Assembly (NCBI RefSeq): GCF_016808335.1
Contig: NC_053138.1
Span: 56,264,951-56,328,950, forward strand
Direction of reading: 5' to 3'
Origin: Panicum virgatum
Lineage: Eukaryota; Streptophyta; Magnoliopsida; Poales; Poaceae
Length of the DNA stretch: 64,000 bases
The notes under the pieces are model-generated. The model saw nothing but the letters and a program-made list of their open reading frames with translations, ran no database searches and was not told the DNA's origin. Below are positions 9,769 to 22,082 of the stretch, in pieces; position 1 is the first letter of the stretch; each line of letters opens with the position of its first letter. The position numbers and the translations under genes were made by a program.

Positions 9769-12700
9769 ATGTCGGACATCCAGGAGCCCTTGCCGTGGGG
9801 GAAGTCTTCCGCCACCATCGCGGTTCTGGAGCAGCTGGTCGCCGAACGGCTGCTGCCGCGGAACTCCGATGCGGGGGCGCCGGCGTGGATTTCTCCGCAC
9901 CCGGACGAGACCGATCCGAAGCCCCCGCAGGGCTACGTCGTAAGCTTCGTGCGCCTCCACGAACGAGGCTTTGGCGTCCCCGTCAGCAAGTTCATGAGGG
10001 CCCTGTGCGAGTACTACGGAGTGGAGCTGCACAATTTCAGCCCCAACTCCATCTCGCAGGCGGCGGTCTTCGTCGCCGTCTGCGAGGGGTACCTCGGCAT
10101 CGACGTCCACTGGGATCTCTGGATCCACCTGTTCCGCGGCGAGCTCTTCGTCGAGAACGCGCGGAACTAGCCGAGGCGGTTCGCGCGCGCCGGTGGCCTG
10201 ACGCTCCATGTCCGCCCGACCCGGAAGAACCTTTACATCTCAAGCAAGATGACGACGAACAATGCCCGGTGGAGTCGAGGGTGGTTCTACCTTCGAAACT
10301 TCAGTGGCGCGCTCCCGGCGTTTACTAACAAAGTTCTTCGGTAGCGTCCGGCGAAGTGGGACTGGGGGGTGTCGCTCCCGGTGCAGCAAGCCAAGCTCGA
10401 GGGCCTCACCGACGCGCTGGCGCGTTTGGCGAGGAAGGGGTTGACAGCGGCGGCCATCATCGCGAACTTCCACCGGCAGAGGGTGATCCCTCTCGTGGAG
10501 AGGGCCCTGCCAATTTACCAGCTCACCCCCGGGAGCCAGGTGGAGGGCTCGAGGACGTCGAACAAGTTGATCTCCCGCACCGCCGCCGCTCGGAGGGCGA
10601 GGTGTGCGGTGGCGGAGTTCCCTCAAAATTCCAAGGATCTCTGGAGGATCAAGATGCGCCCTGAGCCGGGGTACATTTCTCTGGTAAGTTTTGACCGCAA
10701 ATTCGGCGTGCGTTGTGTAGTTATCTTCTCTTGACTCCCTCTCGGACGTGCTTTGCAGGGGTTGAGAAGCGGCATCTCCAGGCCCCCGGCCACGGAACAA
10801 CGCCTAATCAATCGCCTTCACACGGAGAAGATGAAAAGGCGGAAGGACGCGGCGGAGGCCAAGGCCGAGAGGAAGAGGAAGAGGAAGACGGAGCACGACA
10901 AAGCGCGCAAGCTTGCTCGTGCGGAGGGGAAGCCGCAGCCCGCCACACCTAAGTCCTCGGAAGAGGACGAGGAGGAGGCCTCGGATGCCGAGGACCACGC
11001 TCTGAGGGGCGACCGGGAAGGTGCGCGCGCGAGCCCCCCACCGTTCTACCTGTGGGACGAGGACGAGGGGGAGCCGGCGGTGGCGGAAGAGACAAGGGCC
11101 GCGGCTTCGGCATGCCCAACCCTCGAGGGGGCGGAGCGGGAGTCATCCCCGCCTGCGGCCGGCGAGGAGACGCCCGCGCCCCAGGTGCTGATTCGCGGCG
11201 ACGAGGCTACGGCGGGCGAGGAGTCGTCCGTGCTGGCAGCTTCGAGCATCCAGGCCGACACGAGGGGGGCGCCCTCGGGGCAGTCTTCGAGGGGCGGCAC
11301 GGTGGCTCAGGCTCGAAGAAGCGCCTCGAGGAAGCGGAGCATGAGTGCTCGATCTGGGTAAGTAATTTGGGTTTCATTTTTGCCACGTGTTTGGTGGGTT
11401 TCTCAATCATGTTGTCCTCAACTCGCGTCTCTTGATTTCCAACCCCGGGGCCGTTCCCAAAGATGTGGTGCAGCTTGCCCCGGCCAAGGCTCTCAAGACC
11501 GGGGCACGCAGCACGCTGCACACGGCGCCGCAGCCCCAGCCTGCTATGGATCTCGAGGCGGCGGCTGCGAGGCTACGGGAGGCCCTGGCTCGGGGGGCCC
11601 GGGCGGCGTAGCAGGCTCGGGCACAGGAGGAGGGCGACGTCGGCCAGAGCGGTGCCGAAGCGGCCGCTCGGGCTGACGACGCCGAGGAGATCGGCCGAGG
11701 CGGGGCCGGTGACGCCGCCCAGGCGGCTATTGAAGTTGAGGCCGGTCAGGGCCACGCGGCTAGCGCCGCCCGACCGGATATGGAAGGAGAAGCTGGCGGG
11801 GGCGCGCAGGAGCGCCCTGCCGGTCAAGCAGGAGAGGATACCCTCATCCACGAGCCCCCGAGGGCCGAGGGCGAGGGTGTCGTAGAGGAAGAGACGGCGC
11901 AAGGAGCGCCAGGGGTGGAAGGAGCCCCCGTCTCGGAGCCCACCGAGGCCCAGGACGAGGGTACTGTCGCGGTGGTGCCCGTGCCGACGGCGCAGGAGGG
12001 TGCGACGGCGGTGGTGGAGCTGCCGGACAGCAGCGAGGAGTACGGGGACTCGATGGACATCGACCCTGCTGCTGTGGCAAGTGCCGCCGCGCACATCGCC
12101 GAGTTCGCGTTGGCCGGCGTGGGCATGCTCGAGGCGGGGACGTCCGAGGGGAGCCACCTCGGGGCAATCGTTCCATCCGGGGTCCCCTCGGAGTTCCTCC
12201 GTAAGGAGCAGGAGGAAGAGGAGGCCTGGAATAAACAGATGGGCGTGGGTCGGGAGATTTTCCAAGCCCTCGACCGCGCCTTCCAGCTCCACCAAAATGC
12301 GGATTACCAGGTCAGCCAGGTAAGTACTGCCCCCCCCCGGAAATTGCTCAGATTCGGTTTTAGTTTTTACGCGTCTTCACCCACGTCCTCCCCCTTTGCA
12401 GCAGCTAAGGGAAATCTCGCACGAAAAGAGCGCCGAGATGAACCGGCTATACTACCAGATGAGCCAGCTCGGGCAACACAACGCCGAGCTGGTGCTCAAA
12501 AATATCGACGCCAACACAAAAATGGCCGACCTGGGGGCGCGTCAGCATGCGCTGGAAGAGGAGCTAGCGCGGGTTGCTGGTGAGCGGGACGTCCAGAGGG
12601 CGGCAGCGGAGCAGAAGGCCCGGGAGACCGAGGCGCAAGCTGCCGAGCTGCAGCACCTTCGGACGGCGCTCAAGGAGAGAGCTCGCGAGGCGGAGGTGCA

Positions 12701-13445
12701 GAGCACTGATCTGCAGCGCCTCAGCACGACGCTCGAGCAGCAGAAGGCCGAGCTCCTCCATAAAGAGGTGGCCGTGGTTGCGCTCACCGGGACCCTCCGG
12801 GAAAAGGGCGAGGCCCTCGAGGGGAAGGAGGTGGCCCTTTAGAGCATGGGGGCCGCCCTTAGAGAGAAGGAAGCCTCCCTGTCCTCGCTCGAAGAGGCCG
12901 CCCGGACCCAGAGGGAGGAAGCGCAGAAGAGCATCACGGGTGAGTACCTTCGATTTTTCGTTGATTTGTTTCTTTTTGTAGCTGATGTTGATTTCCTTTG
13001 CTCAGAGCTGAGGCAGAAGGTGGCAGACGAGACCACGGCGAAGGAAGCGGTCCATACCGTGCTCACGGCGGCACAGATGGAGTTTGCTGAGCTGGAGCAG
13101 ACCGCCGTGAGCGTGTGTCAAGAACTCGAGGGGGAGGGTGCCGTCTCGGGCAGCTCGGTGATCAGCCGCCTGCGCGCGCTAGGCGGACGGGTTGCCGAGC
13201 ACGCCAAGAGCACCTTCCGTCTCGGTGTCCTGCGGGCTCTCGCCGTAGCCTCGACGCATTACCTCATGGATCTCCAGAGGGTGTCGTCGGGGTACGTCGT
13301 TCCTGATGATGCTGACGCGGACGCCGCATCGGCCATCATGGATGAAGTCGACACAGCCGCGGAGGAGTTCGCCAGCGTCCTTGCCGAGGAGCTCGAAGCG
13401 GACATCCCTCCCATCACCGAGTTCGACGCCCCTGAGGGCCTGTAA
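9769..13445 (+). pseudogene. Spliced antisense gene of the gypsy element (Transposase_28/'putative gypsy type transposon' family), five exons
   Basis: Runs opposite to gag-pol. Exon 1 9769-10683 starts MSDIQEPLPWGKSSATI and carries the globular domain known as Transposase_28 (PF04195); donor CTG|GTAAGT. Exon 2 10759-11357 (acceptor TTTGCAG, donor G|GTAAGT) is Lys/Arg- then Glu/Ala-rich. Exon 3, about 11430-12319, acceptor not pinned down, is acidic and Ala-rich with donor CAG|GTAAGT. Exon 4 12402-12939 (CTTTGCAG; donor GTGAGT) is a long coiled coil. Exon 5 13006-13445 (TTGCTCAG) ends at TAA in a conserved EFDAPEGL end. Exons 4 and 5 join through a split codon. In-frame stops at 10168, 10342, 11609 and 12840 break it. 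The function of this family is not known. The donors, acceptors and coding phase all agree, which supports a real multi-exon gene that later decayed. Confidence 0.8.
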
Positions 13446-14059
13446 GGGGGGGGATGGTAGCCTGTAGGAAAACTGGGCCTCGAAGCCCATGTAAATAGAT
13501 TAGTGTTTATATCATAGTCGCGCTTTGTAATCGCGTCCTATGAATATAAGAGATTTTATTTCGTAATTTGAATGTGTGGCCCGTCGAGGCCTTGTGTGTT
13601 CGAGCCTGTGTTTCTTTACTTTATTTCCGTGTTCTTGTATGCGACTTGGACGAACGTCTGCGAGGGGGTTCGCGTTCATAAGCAACGTAGGCGTAGGGTG
13701 GTGAGGGGGGTGCCATATCTCGGAGGCGTAGGCGGCCCCACGACTCGGCCGGCCCCATACCGTAGCTGATTACGCCTCGCGCCCGTTTTTCCAAGGATAC
13801 GAGAAGCTTAGGATCGAGACGGAAATATTTCAAAAAACATTGGCGACTTTTTGGGGACGTTCGGGGGTTCCCCCCGTAGTAGCCCCCGAGGGAGGCTTGG
13901 CTTTGCCGAGGGCAAAGCCAAGCGTACCTCAGTGTTCGTGTGCATCCGAGCCCTCGAGGGTCCGGAAGGTTCCCAAAAATCAATAAGTAAAGCGTACTTC
14001 CTTATTATTTTGGGAAACTAAAAATGCGAGTACGAACAATACACAAATAGCTTGAAATG
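13446..14059. other. Spacer between the convergent antisense gene and pol
   Basis: No coding region. A poly(A)-signal-like AT stretch (TATGAATATAAGAGATTTTATTT, 13538-13560) follows the antisense gene's stop by ~100 bp and could end its transcript. The inverted repeat CTTGGCTTTGCC/GGCAAAGCCAAG at about 13898-13922 can form a hairpin. Confidence 0.5.
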
Positions 14060-17000
14060 CTAAGGATAGAAGCGACGTAGCTGTTGTATATTCCAAGCAT
14101 TGGTGAGGACTTCGCCATTTTCTTTCGCCAGCTTGTACGTGCCGGGTTTGAGCACCTCAGCGATTATGTACGGTCCTTCCCATGGAGGTGAGAGCTTGTG
14201 GCGGCCCTTGTTGTCCTGTCGAAGCCTCAGCACCAAGTCCCCTTCGTTGAGGTCTCGGCGCCGGACCCTCTGCGCTTGATACCTTCGTAAGGACTGCTGG
14301 TAGCGCGCAGAGTGGAGGAGCGCCATGTCTCGAGCCTCGTCCACTTGGTCCAGCGAGTCTTCGCGAGCTTACTGGTTTCGTTGCTCTTGATATGCCTTAA
14401 GCCTCGGCGATCCGTACTCCAAGTCAGTGGGGAGGATAGCCTCGGCACCGTAGATGAGGAAGAACGGAGAAAAGCCCATGGCTCTGCTTGGGGTCGTCCT
14501 TAGGCTCCAGATGACCGAGGGTAGCTCTGTGAGCCACCTCCGACCGAATTTGTTCAGCTTGTTGAAGATCCTCGGCTTTAGTCCTTGGAGGATCATGCCA
14601 TTGGCACGCTTCACTTGCCCGTTCGTCTGTGGGTGTGCCACAGCCGACCAGTCCACACGTATGTGGAAGCTGTTGTAGAACGCCAAGAATTTCTTGCCTG
14701 TGAACTGGGTGCCGTTGTCGGTGATGATTGAGTTCGGGACCCCGAACCTGAAGACGATGTCGGTGAAGAATTGGACTGCTTGCTCGGATTTGATCTTGCC
14801 GATGGGCCGAGCCTCGATCCACTTGGAGAATTTGTTGACCGCCACCAGCAAGTGGGTGTAGCCCCCGGGCGCCTTCTTTAGCGGACCAACGAGGTCTAGT
14901 CCCCACACGGCAAACGGCCACGTGATGGGGATGGTCTGCAAAGCATGGGCCGGGAGGTATATTTTTCGAGCATAGAACTGGCAACCCTCGTAGGTCCGCA
15001 CAATGTCGGTGGTGTCGGCGACCACGGTGGGCCAGTAAAAGCCTTGCCGGAACGCGTTACCCACGAGGGTGCGTGGCGCGGCGTGATGGCCGCAGATACC
15101 AGCATGGATGTCGCGGATCTGCCCCTTGCCCTCGGGGATGGGGATGCATCGCTGCATGATGCCCGAGGGACTACGCTTATATAGTGTGTCGTCGATTAGA
15201 ACGAAGGACTTGGCCCTCCTGGCGAGGCGCCACGCCTGAGCACGGTTCGAGGGTAAGATCCCTCGAATCATCCAATCAAGGTACTGGACGCGCCAGTCTC
15301 GCGAGGTGGGGGCCTCGTCGACTTCAATCGCTTCGGCCTCGTCCGCGGAGGTTGTCCCGAAGTCAGCGTCCATGGGCTCGACCCCGTCCGCCGAGGGGCC
15401 TGGCTCCGTCGGTTGCTTGAACTTGACGGAGGGCTTGGAGATGTCGCGGGCGAAGATGTTCGGGGGGACGGTGGTCCGCCACGAGGCTATCTTGGCTAGT
15501 TCGTCGGCGTCCTCGTTGTACTTGCGCGGGACATGATTGAGCTCGATGCCGTCGAATTTGTCCTCGAGGCGGTGCACTGCATTGCAGTATGCCTCCATCT
15601 TCGGGTCATGACAGCTAGACTCCTTCATGACTTGATCGACGACGAGTTGAGAGTCCCCGCGTATGTCGAGGCGCCTGACGCCAAGTTCGACGGCGACGCG
15701 GAGGCCACCGAGGAGGGCCTCATACTCCGCCATGTTGTTCGAAGCAGGGAAATGCAAGCGGATCACGTACCGCATGTGTTCTCCGAGGGGTGAGATGAAG
15801 AGCAGGCTGGCACCGGCGCCGGTTTTCATCACCGACCCGTCGAAGTACATAGTCCAGCATTCGCCCTGGATTTGCGATGGGGGTAGATGAGTGTCCATCC
15901 ACTCCGCCATGAAGTCAGCCAAGATTTGGGACTTGATTGCCTTGCGGGGGGCGTAGGTGAGTGTCTCTCCCATCAGCTCCACAGACCATTTGGCAATTCT
16001 ACCCTCGGCTTCCCGGTTGCGGGCTATCTCTCCCAAGGGGAAAGACGAGACCACGGTGATGGGGTAGGCCTCGAAGTAGTGGCGCAGCTTGCACCGAGCC
16101 AAAACCACTGCGTAAAGCAACTTCTGAATTTGTGGATAGCGTGTCTTAGTTTCAGACAGCACCTCGCTGATGTAGTACACCGGCCGTTGGACGGGCAGAG
16201 CATGGCCTTCCTCTTGTCTTTCGACCACGATCACCGCGCTGACCACTTGGGTCGTCGCAGCTACGTATAGATAGAGGGGTTCGCCGTTCGTAGGTGGCGT
16301 GAGAATGGGAGCACGAGTGAGCGACGCCTTCAGCCTTTCGAGGGCTTCTTGGGCTTCAGGGGTCCATGTGAAGCATTCGGTTTTCCTCAAGAGTCGATAC
16401 AGGGGCAAGCCTTTCTCGCCGAGACGCGAGATGAACCGTCTAAGGGATGCTAGGCATCCCATGGTCCTCTGTACCCCCTTTAGGTCTCAGATCGGTCCCA
16501 TCCGAGTGATGGCCGAGACTTTTTCAGGGTTGGGTTCGATGCCCCGCTGGGAGACAATGAAGCCCAAGAGCATGCCTCGAGGCACCCCGAACACGCACTT
16601 CTCGGGGTTGAGTTTCACCCCTTTGGCCCGTAGGCAATCGAATGCGATCCTGAGATCAGCAACCAGGTCGTCCGCCTTTCTGGATTTTACAACGATATCA
16701 TCGACATATGCCTCTACGCTCCGCCCGAGATGGTCTCCGAAAACGTGGAGCATACATCGCTGGTATGTAGCTCCGGCGTTCCTGAGGCCAAAGGGCATCG
16801 TAACGTAGCAGTACATGCCAAAAGGTGTGATAAAAGAAGTCGCGAGCTGGTCGGACTCTTTCATTTTGATTTGGTGGTAAACAGAGTAAGCATCAAGAAA
16901 GGATAAAAGCTCACACCCCGCAGTAGAATCTACAATCTGATCAATTCGTGGCAAAGGAAAGGGAACCTTCGGACATGTCTTATTTAAACTAGTGTAATCT

Positions 17001-20000
17001 ACACACATCCTCCAGTTTCCACTCTTTTTCTTCACTAATACTGGATTAGCTAGCCATTCGGGATGGAATACCTCTTTGATGAATCCAGCCGCCAGAAGTT
17101 TCTGCAACTCCTCGCCGATCGCCCGGCGCTTGAGCTCGTCGAAGCGTCGCAGGCGTTGCTTCACCGGCTTGGAGTTGGGTCGGACATCAAGGGAGTGCTC
17201 GGTGACTTCCCTCGGTATGCCAGGCATGTCTGAGGGGCTCCACGCAAAGATATCTGCATTGACGCGGAGGAAATCGACGAGCACCACTTCCTATTTGTCG
17301 TAGAGGGCAGCGATGATCTGCAACGCCTTGTTGTCGGTGTGGCTCGGATCGAGGGGCACCTTCTTAATACCCTCGGTGGGTTCGAAGCTCCCGGCGTGTC
17401 GGTGCGTGGAGTCCAAGGCCTCGCTTGCCATTTTGTTGAGGGTGGCTGCGAGGGCCTCGTCCTCCGCTTGAGCTTCTGCGCGCTCAACGCACTCGACGTC
17501 GCACTCGTAGGCGTGCTCGAACGAAGAGCCGATGGTGATGACGCCTTTCGGACCCGGCATCTTGAGGTTGAGGTAGGTGTAGTTGGGGACGGCCATGAAC
17601 TTGGCGTAGCAAGGCCGACCAAGGATGGCATGGTAGGACCCTCGAAACCCCACCACCTCAAAAGTGAGTACCTCCTTGCGGAAGTTAGCTGCCGTGCCGA
17701 AGCAGACAGGCAGATCGATCTGGCCGAGGGGTTGAACTCGCTTCCCCGGCGCAACGCCATGGAATGGCGACTTATTGGGGCGAAGCTTGTCCAGCCCGAT
17801 TCCCATGAGCTCCAGGGTGTGGGCGTACATGATGTTGAGGCTGCTGCCTCCGTCCATGAGCACCTTGGAGAAGCGGGTGTTGCCAATGATGGGGTCGACA
17901 ACGAGCGGATACTGTCCCGGATGTGGGACGCAGTCGGGGTGGTCCTCGCGGCCAAAGGTGATGGTATCCTTCGACCAGTCGAGGTAGGATGGCGTGGCCT
18001 TGGTGACGGAAAAGCCTTCGCGGCGCTCACGCTTACGCTGCCGAGAAGTCATATTTGTCGTTGCTCCTCCAAAGATGAAGAAGGCGTTCTCCACTGGGGG
18101 GAACTCGTCATCTCCACCTTTGTCGCCCGCATCCTTCTTCTTGTCTTCGTCGCGATTCACGACGCGGTTGTAGTACTTCTTGAGCATCTCGCACTGCTCG
18201 AGGGTATGATTGACCGGGCCCTTGTGGTAAGGGCACGGCTTCTTAAGCATGTCGTCGAACTGGCCACCACCGCCTCGAGGGGGGCCTCGAGGTCCCTTGC
18301 GGTCTGGGGCGGCTGCGAAGGCCTCCTCGGAGTCCTCTGCCTGCCCCGACCCGCGCTGGTTCGGTGGGACCGGCTTCTTTCCCTTCCTCCCCCACTTCTG
18401 TTTCTTGGCGGGGGCGTTGGGCCTGACGTTGCTGCCCTCCGCGGGCGCATCGTCCTTGCGCTTGCTCGATTTGTCGTCGAAGATGGCACCAACAGCCTCC
18501 TCGCTGGCGGCAAAGTTGGTGGCAGCGTCGAACAACTCGTTGGTGTTAACGGGTCGGCTTCTCGCGAGCTCATGCACCAGATTCCTGCACGTCGTACCCT
18601 CGAGGAAAGCGTTAATGACCTCGACGTGGGTGACGCTGGGGAGCTCGGTGCACTGCTTGGAGAAGCGTCGCACGTAGTCACGCAGGGACTCGCGGGGCTT
18701 CTGACGACACCCTTTGAGGTCCCAGGAGTTCCCAGGGCGCACGTACGTGCCCTGGAAATTGCCCACGAAGATGTGGACCAAGTCGGCCCAGTCGTGGATC
18801 TGGCCCGCAGGCAGGTGCTCGAGCCACATTCGTGTGGCGTCAGCAAGATGAAGAGGAAGGTTGCGGATGATGACCGCGTCCTCCATTGCGCCGCCTTGCT
18901 GGCACGCTAGGCGGTAGTCGTTGAGCCAGACTGCAGGATCAGTCTCGCCCGAGTATTTGACGAGGGTGTTGGGTTGTCGGAAGCGCGGGGGAAAAGGCAC
19001 GGTTCGAATCTCCCGGCTGAACACCCGGGTGCCCGGAGGCTCCGGTGACTCACCCCTGTCGTGCTCGGGGTCGAAGCGCCCGCCCCGCCGAGGGGCGTAC
19101 CTCCTGCCGTCGATGACGTTGCGGGCGTCGCCGTCGCCGGCGTACCCGCGATTGTCACGAATTCGCTCCCTTACGGGAATTCTCCCGATGTACTCGTGCA
19201 CCGAGGGTGCCCTCGCACCGGGTACTACGGCTGCTTTGCCCTTCGCTGCTGGTGGTGTGCGCACAGAAACCTCGTGGTCCCGGTGCGCAGTCCCTCCAGG
19301 CTGCTCCGAGGCCCTCGAGCGCATGCGAGACGCAGAACTCTCGGCCTGCTGCACGGCAGCTTGCTCGATGAGCTCCTGTGCCTCGCGTCGCAGGTTGCGA
19401 CCCGAAGGCGTCGATGGCTCAGGCATGGCTTGAAGTAGATAGGCCGCAGCGATGAGTTTCTCGCCGGCTGTCTGCAGTTCCGGAGATTTGTCGACGTTGT
19501 CGTCGGCCAGGATGCGCTCCCGGGCAACACGTCCCGCCGCCCGGGCGTGTGCACCGCGCGCGGTACGATGCTGCTCGAGTGTGGCGCGCAGCTCCTGGGT
19601 TTGTCGACGCTGCTCGTCGAGCTTGACTTGAAGCTCGTTGAGCTGCGCCAGCTGAGCTTGTCGCGTCGCCGAGCTTGATGAGGAAGGGGCTGCAGGCGGG
19701 TCCACCGGTTGCTTTGCCCGCGCGTCCGCCCCGCCATCCCCGTCATTGCTTGGGGCGTTGTCGTTCTGCTCGTCCGCAAGGTCCGTCATGAAGCACTCCC
19801 GGGAGGGATCGAAGTCCCCATCACTGGAGTCTTCGGAGCAGGTGAGGCAGTAAGCCGTCGCCAGCTGGAATGAGCGAAGAGCGTCGAGGTCGTGAACCCC
19901 GGAGTAGTCTTTGGCCTCCTCGGCCGTGAAGTTGTTCATGAAGAAGTTGACGTCGTCGGCGATCGAGCTCGCCGTCTCGGGGTAGGATTCGTCAGGAGAC

Positions 20001-20505
20001 GACGCAATGAGGCTGCGGATCGACAGAAGATGATGACCCGACAGATCCTCATGCTCGATGAAGTTAGCGCCGGTTGACAAGGCGTGGGCGGCAGTGTTGC
20101 GCATCCCGAAGAGGAAGGGCGACGCCGAAGTGGAACCCCCCTGGGAGGCACTAGTGCCGCAGCAGGTGACGATGCCGGCATAGAGGATGCCGAGGTACGT
20201 GACGACGAAGCGGTGGCCCCGTTGGCCGTGATGCTGAGTTGCGACATGCCAGCCTCGACCCACGTGTGGGAGTTGTGGCATGCCGCGCGACGCCGCTCCG
20301 CCCGTGCCTGTCGCGAACGTTGGCCCGAGCGCCCGTTGCGCCGGGCTGGTGAAGTCGGGATGACGGGGTTGCGTCCGGGCGAGAGGAGCTGCATGAGGTA
20401 ACCGTTGCCGGTTGCTCTGAACTCGAGACTCCCGAACGAGATCACGCGTCCTGCTGGAAGTGGATCCGAAACGCCCATGGGGTATGGGTTGGATTTGCCC
20501 GCCAT
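14060..20505 (-). pseudogene. Gag-Pol polyprotein of the Tat/gypsy element, with three stops and a frameshift
   Basis: Start ATGGCGGGC at 20505. Gag follows: coiled coil at ~19600, capsid-like retrotransposon gag domain ~18900-18500, and a CPYHKGPVNHTLEQC metal-binding motif ~18200. Protease has VLMDGGSS ~17850. RT (17287 on) has SFLDAYS and AYVDDIV ~16690. RNase H has YFDGS ~15850. Integrase has the H-H-C-C region ~15130-14970, GLDLVGP and ITDNGTQF. All pieces share one minus frame, interrupted by TAG at 17291-17293, TGA at 16487-16489 and TAA at 14369-14371. Near 20340 the 5' part is in another frame than the rest of gag, so a 1-base indel is likely. The third catalytic residue of integrase, the Glu of the NGQVER block, is Lys (AAG, 14609-14611). 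The copy cannot move by itself. Confidence 0.9.
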
Positions 20506-20550
20506 CCTCGGAGATCAAATGGGGAAAAAGAGAAAATGTCACGCAGCGAT

Positions 20551-20568
20551 CCCCTACCTGGCGCTCCA
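20551..20568 (-). other. Primer binding site of the gypsy element
   Basis: On the minus strand TGGAGCGCCAGGTAGGGG starts two bases after the end of the LTR. It begins with TGG, complementary to the CCA end of a tRNA. I do not assign the tRNA. Confidence 0.6.
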
Positions 20569-20958
20569 ACTGTCGGTGTCCCGACCCGGGGGCCCGGATC
20601 CCAACTAGTGAATGCTGCGTGTTTCCTCATCCCAGATGATGATGCAAGAGGCAACACAGTAACACACGGTTTATCCTGGTTCCGGCCGCGGGGCCGTACG
20701 TCCAGCAAAGGGGGTGTGCGAGGGCACTATATTATCTTGCACCCGGAGGGCTTGTAGTAGGGGTTACAAGCCAGGTGAGAGAGGGAGGAAAGCTCCCAAG
20801 TCTCTGCTAGAAGTGGAGTCGGTTGGGGTGAGTGCTCAGTAATCCCTGAACGTCCTCTTGGAGGAGAGAAGCCAGAGAGCGAGCGACCGGTCCTAGATCA
20901 GAGAGATCAGCCAGCCCAGAGAGACTAGCCGGGCCCGGCCAAAGGAAGCCCACCTCCT

Positions 20959-20968
20959 CCTTTTATAG
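20959..20968 (-). promoter_or_regulatory. TATA box of the gypsy LTR
   Basis: CTATAAAAGG on the minus strand, pointing toward gag. It lies ~1.1 kb into the LTR, about 390 bp before its end. Confidence 0.65.
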
Positions 20969-21593
20969 TTGTAAGGAGGGGCGGTGTACATGAGTGGGAG
21001 CACGGAAGTCGTCGTTTTCCCTTAAATCACGGGGTACAGTGGTCGGACACTGTAGGAAGTGTACTGTGGGAAGGCGGCGCGCGTCGCCGTCGTCCTGGAC
21101 TTCGTCTTTGGTCCCGCGGAGATGGCGCCGGCAGTCCTGCAGTGTCCCGGTGGTAGTAATGGCGCGGGTCGGCCCCGGACCCCCTGGTCGGGGTGCGGGC
21201 GTGCACACTAGAAGGTCCGGAGGACACGTGGAGGACCCGGACTCCTAAAGGAGGGAGGTCTGGGACTCCGTCCGTGTGATCTGAGTGCCCCTCCTGGTCG
21301 GGCACGTGACGTCGCCGGACCCTTCCCCCAGTGGGAGACGGGTCCGGATGGTCGGCGGGAGCAGTACCGAGCCTGCCTTGTCCCGCGTCACAGGTCCCGA
21401 GGCGCTGCTACAGCGTCCGGGATGGCGGAAAGGTGACCAGAGTCAGCGGATGGGACCCCGGTCACATCTACTGTGGGAGCGGCGGCCTGACATCGCCCGT
21501 CCTTTGAGCCGTGGTGGAGTGGCTGGCTTTTAATGCCTTCGTACGGCAAGCGGTTGGGCGGCGGGGCTGTTTGTCCCTTGTGCCGAGAGGTGG

Positions 21594-21887
21594 CCTCGAG
21601 CGAGGCGGATATGAGTCACCTGCTCGAGGGTAGATCCGCTACCCTCGAGCGAGGCAGAGATCGCCCACCTGCTCGAGGGTAGATCCGCTACCCTCGAGCG
21701 AGGCGGAGATCGCCCACCTGCTCGAGGGTAGATCCGCTACCCTCGAGCGAGGCGGAGATTGCTCACCTGCTCGAGGGTAGATCCGCTACCCTCGAGCGAG
21801 GCGGAGATCGCCCACCTGCTCGAGGGTAGATCCGCTACCCTCGAGCGAGGCGGAGATTGCCCAGCGGGCCTGAGGGACCCTCGAGCG
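21594..21887 (-). repeat. 49-bp tandem repeat in the LTR U3
   Basis: CCTCGAGCGAGG starts at 21594, 21643, 21692, 21741, 21790 and 21839, exactly 49 bp apart. Each complete unit has two CTCGAG palindromes around a CACCTG core. The sixth unit is truncated and a fragment of a seventh starts near 21879. Confidence 0.95.
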
Positions 21888-22082
21888 AGGCGGAGATCGT
21901 TCCGCGGGTTCGAGGGGGATGCGAATGGGCCGCATGCTGGGCTTCTTTTGAGTCCTTCCCTTTCCTCTGAATGAGAAGCAGACCGTGGGCCTTCGTGGGC
22001 TTAGCCGTCTTGTCAGGTGCTTGTGTTTTTTAAAAGCGGTCTTAGTACACAATTAGGGTGTCCCTAATTGTGGTACCCGACA

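Larger units (their letters stand above)
8384..22082 (-). mobile_element. Tat-lineage Ty3/gypsy retrotransposon, one LTR, 3' LTR missing
   Basis: Order on the minus strand: 5' LTR (22082-20571), primer site, gag-protease-RT-RNase H-integrase in one frame (20505 to 14060), then a gene in the opposite orientation (9769-13445), then non-coding DNA to about 8384. A spliced antisense gene between pol and the 3' LTR is known for Tat elements such as Grande and RIRE2. 8384-9560 is GC-rich and full of TCGAGGG/CCCTCGA words and has no gene; it would be the promoter side of the antisense gene. No copy of the right LTR occurs there, so the 3' LTR was lost with the end of the PIF element. The GC content contrasts with the AT-rich DNA from 22083 on. 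Confidence 0.8.
20571..22082 (-). repeat. 5' LTR of the gypsy element (1512 bp)
   Basis: Starts TGTCGGTGTC and ends TACCCGACA on the plus strand, with 6-bp inverted ends TGTCGG/CCGACA. It abuts the primer site on the left. A minus-strand TATA box lies at 20959-20968, and a 49-bp tandem repeat occupies 21594-21887, upstream of that promoter. No second copy of this LTR is in the window. Confidence 0.85.

Noticed and set aside
17339..18910. A 523-codon plus-strand open frame opposite gag
   Set aside because: It is the shadow of the gag-protease frame in GC-rich DNA; the minus strand carries all recognisable domains.
21594..21887. CRISPR-like array
   Set aside because: The units are contiguous with no unique spacers and lie inside a plant LTR; the same holds for the 97-bp array at 3286.
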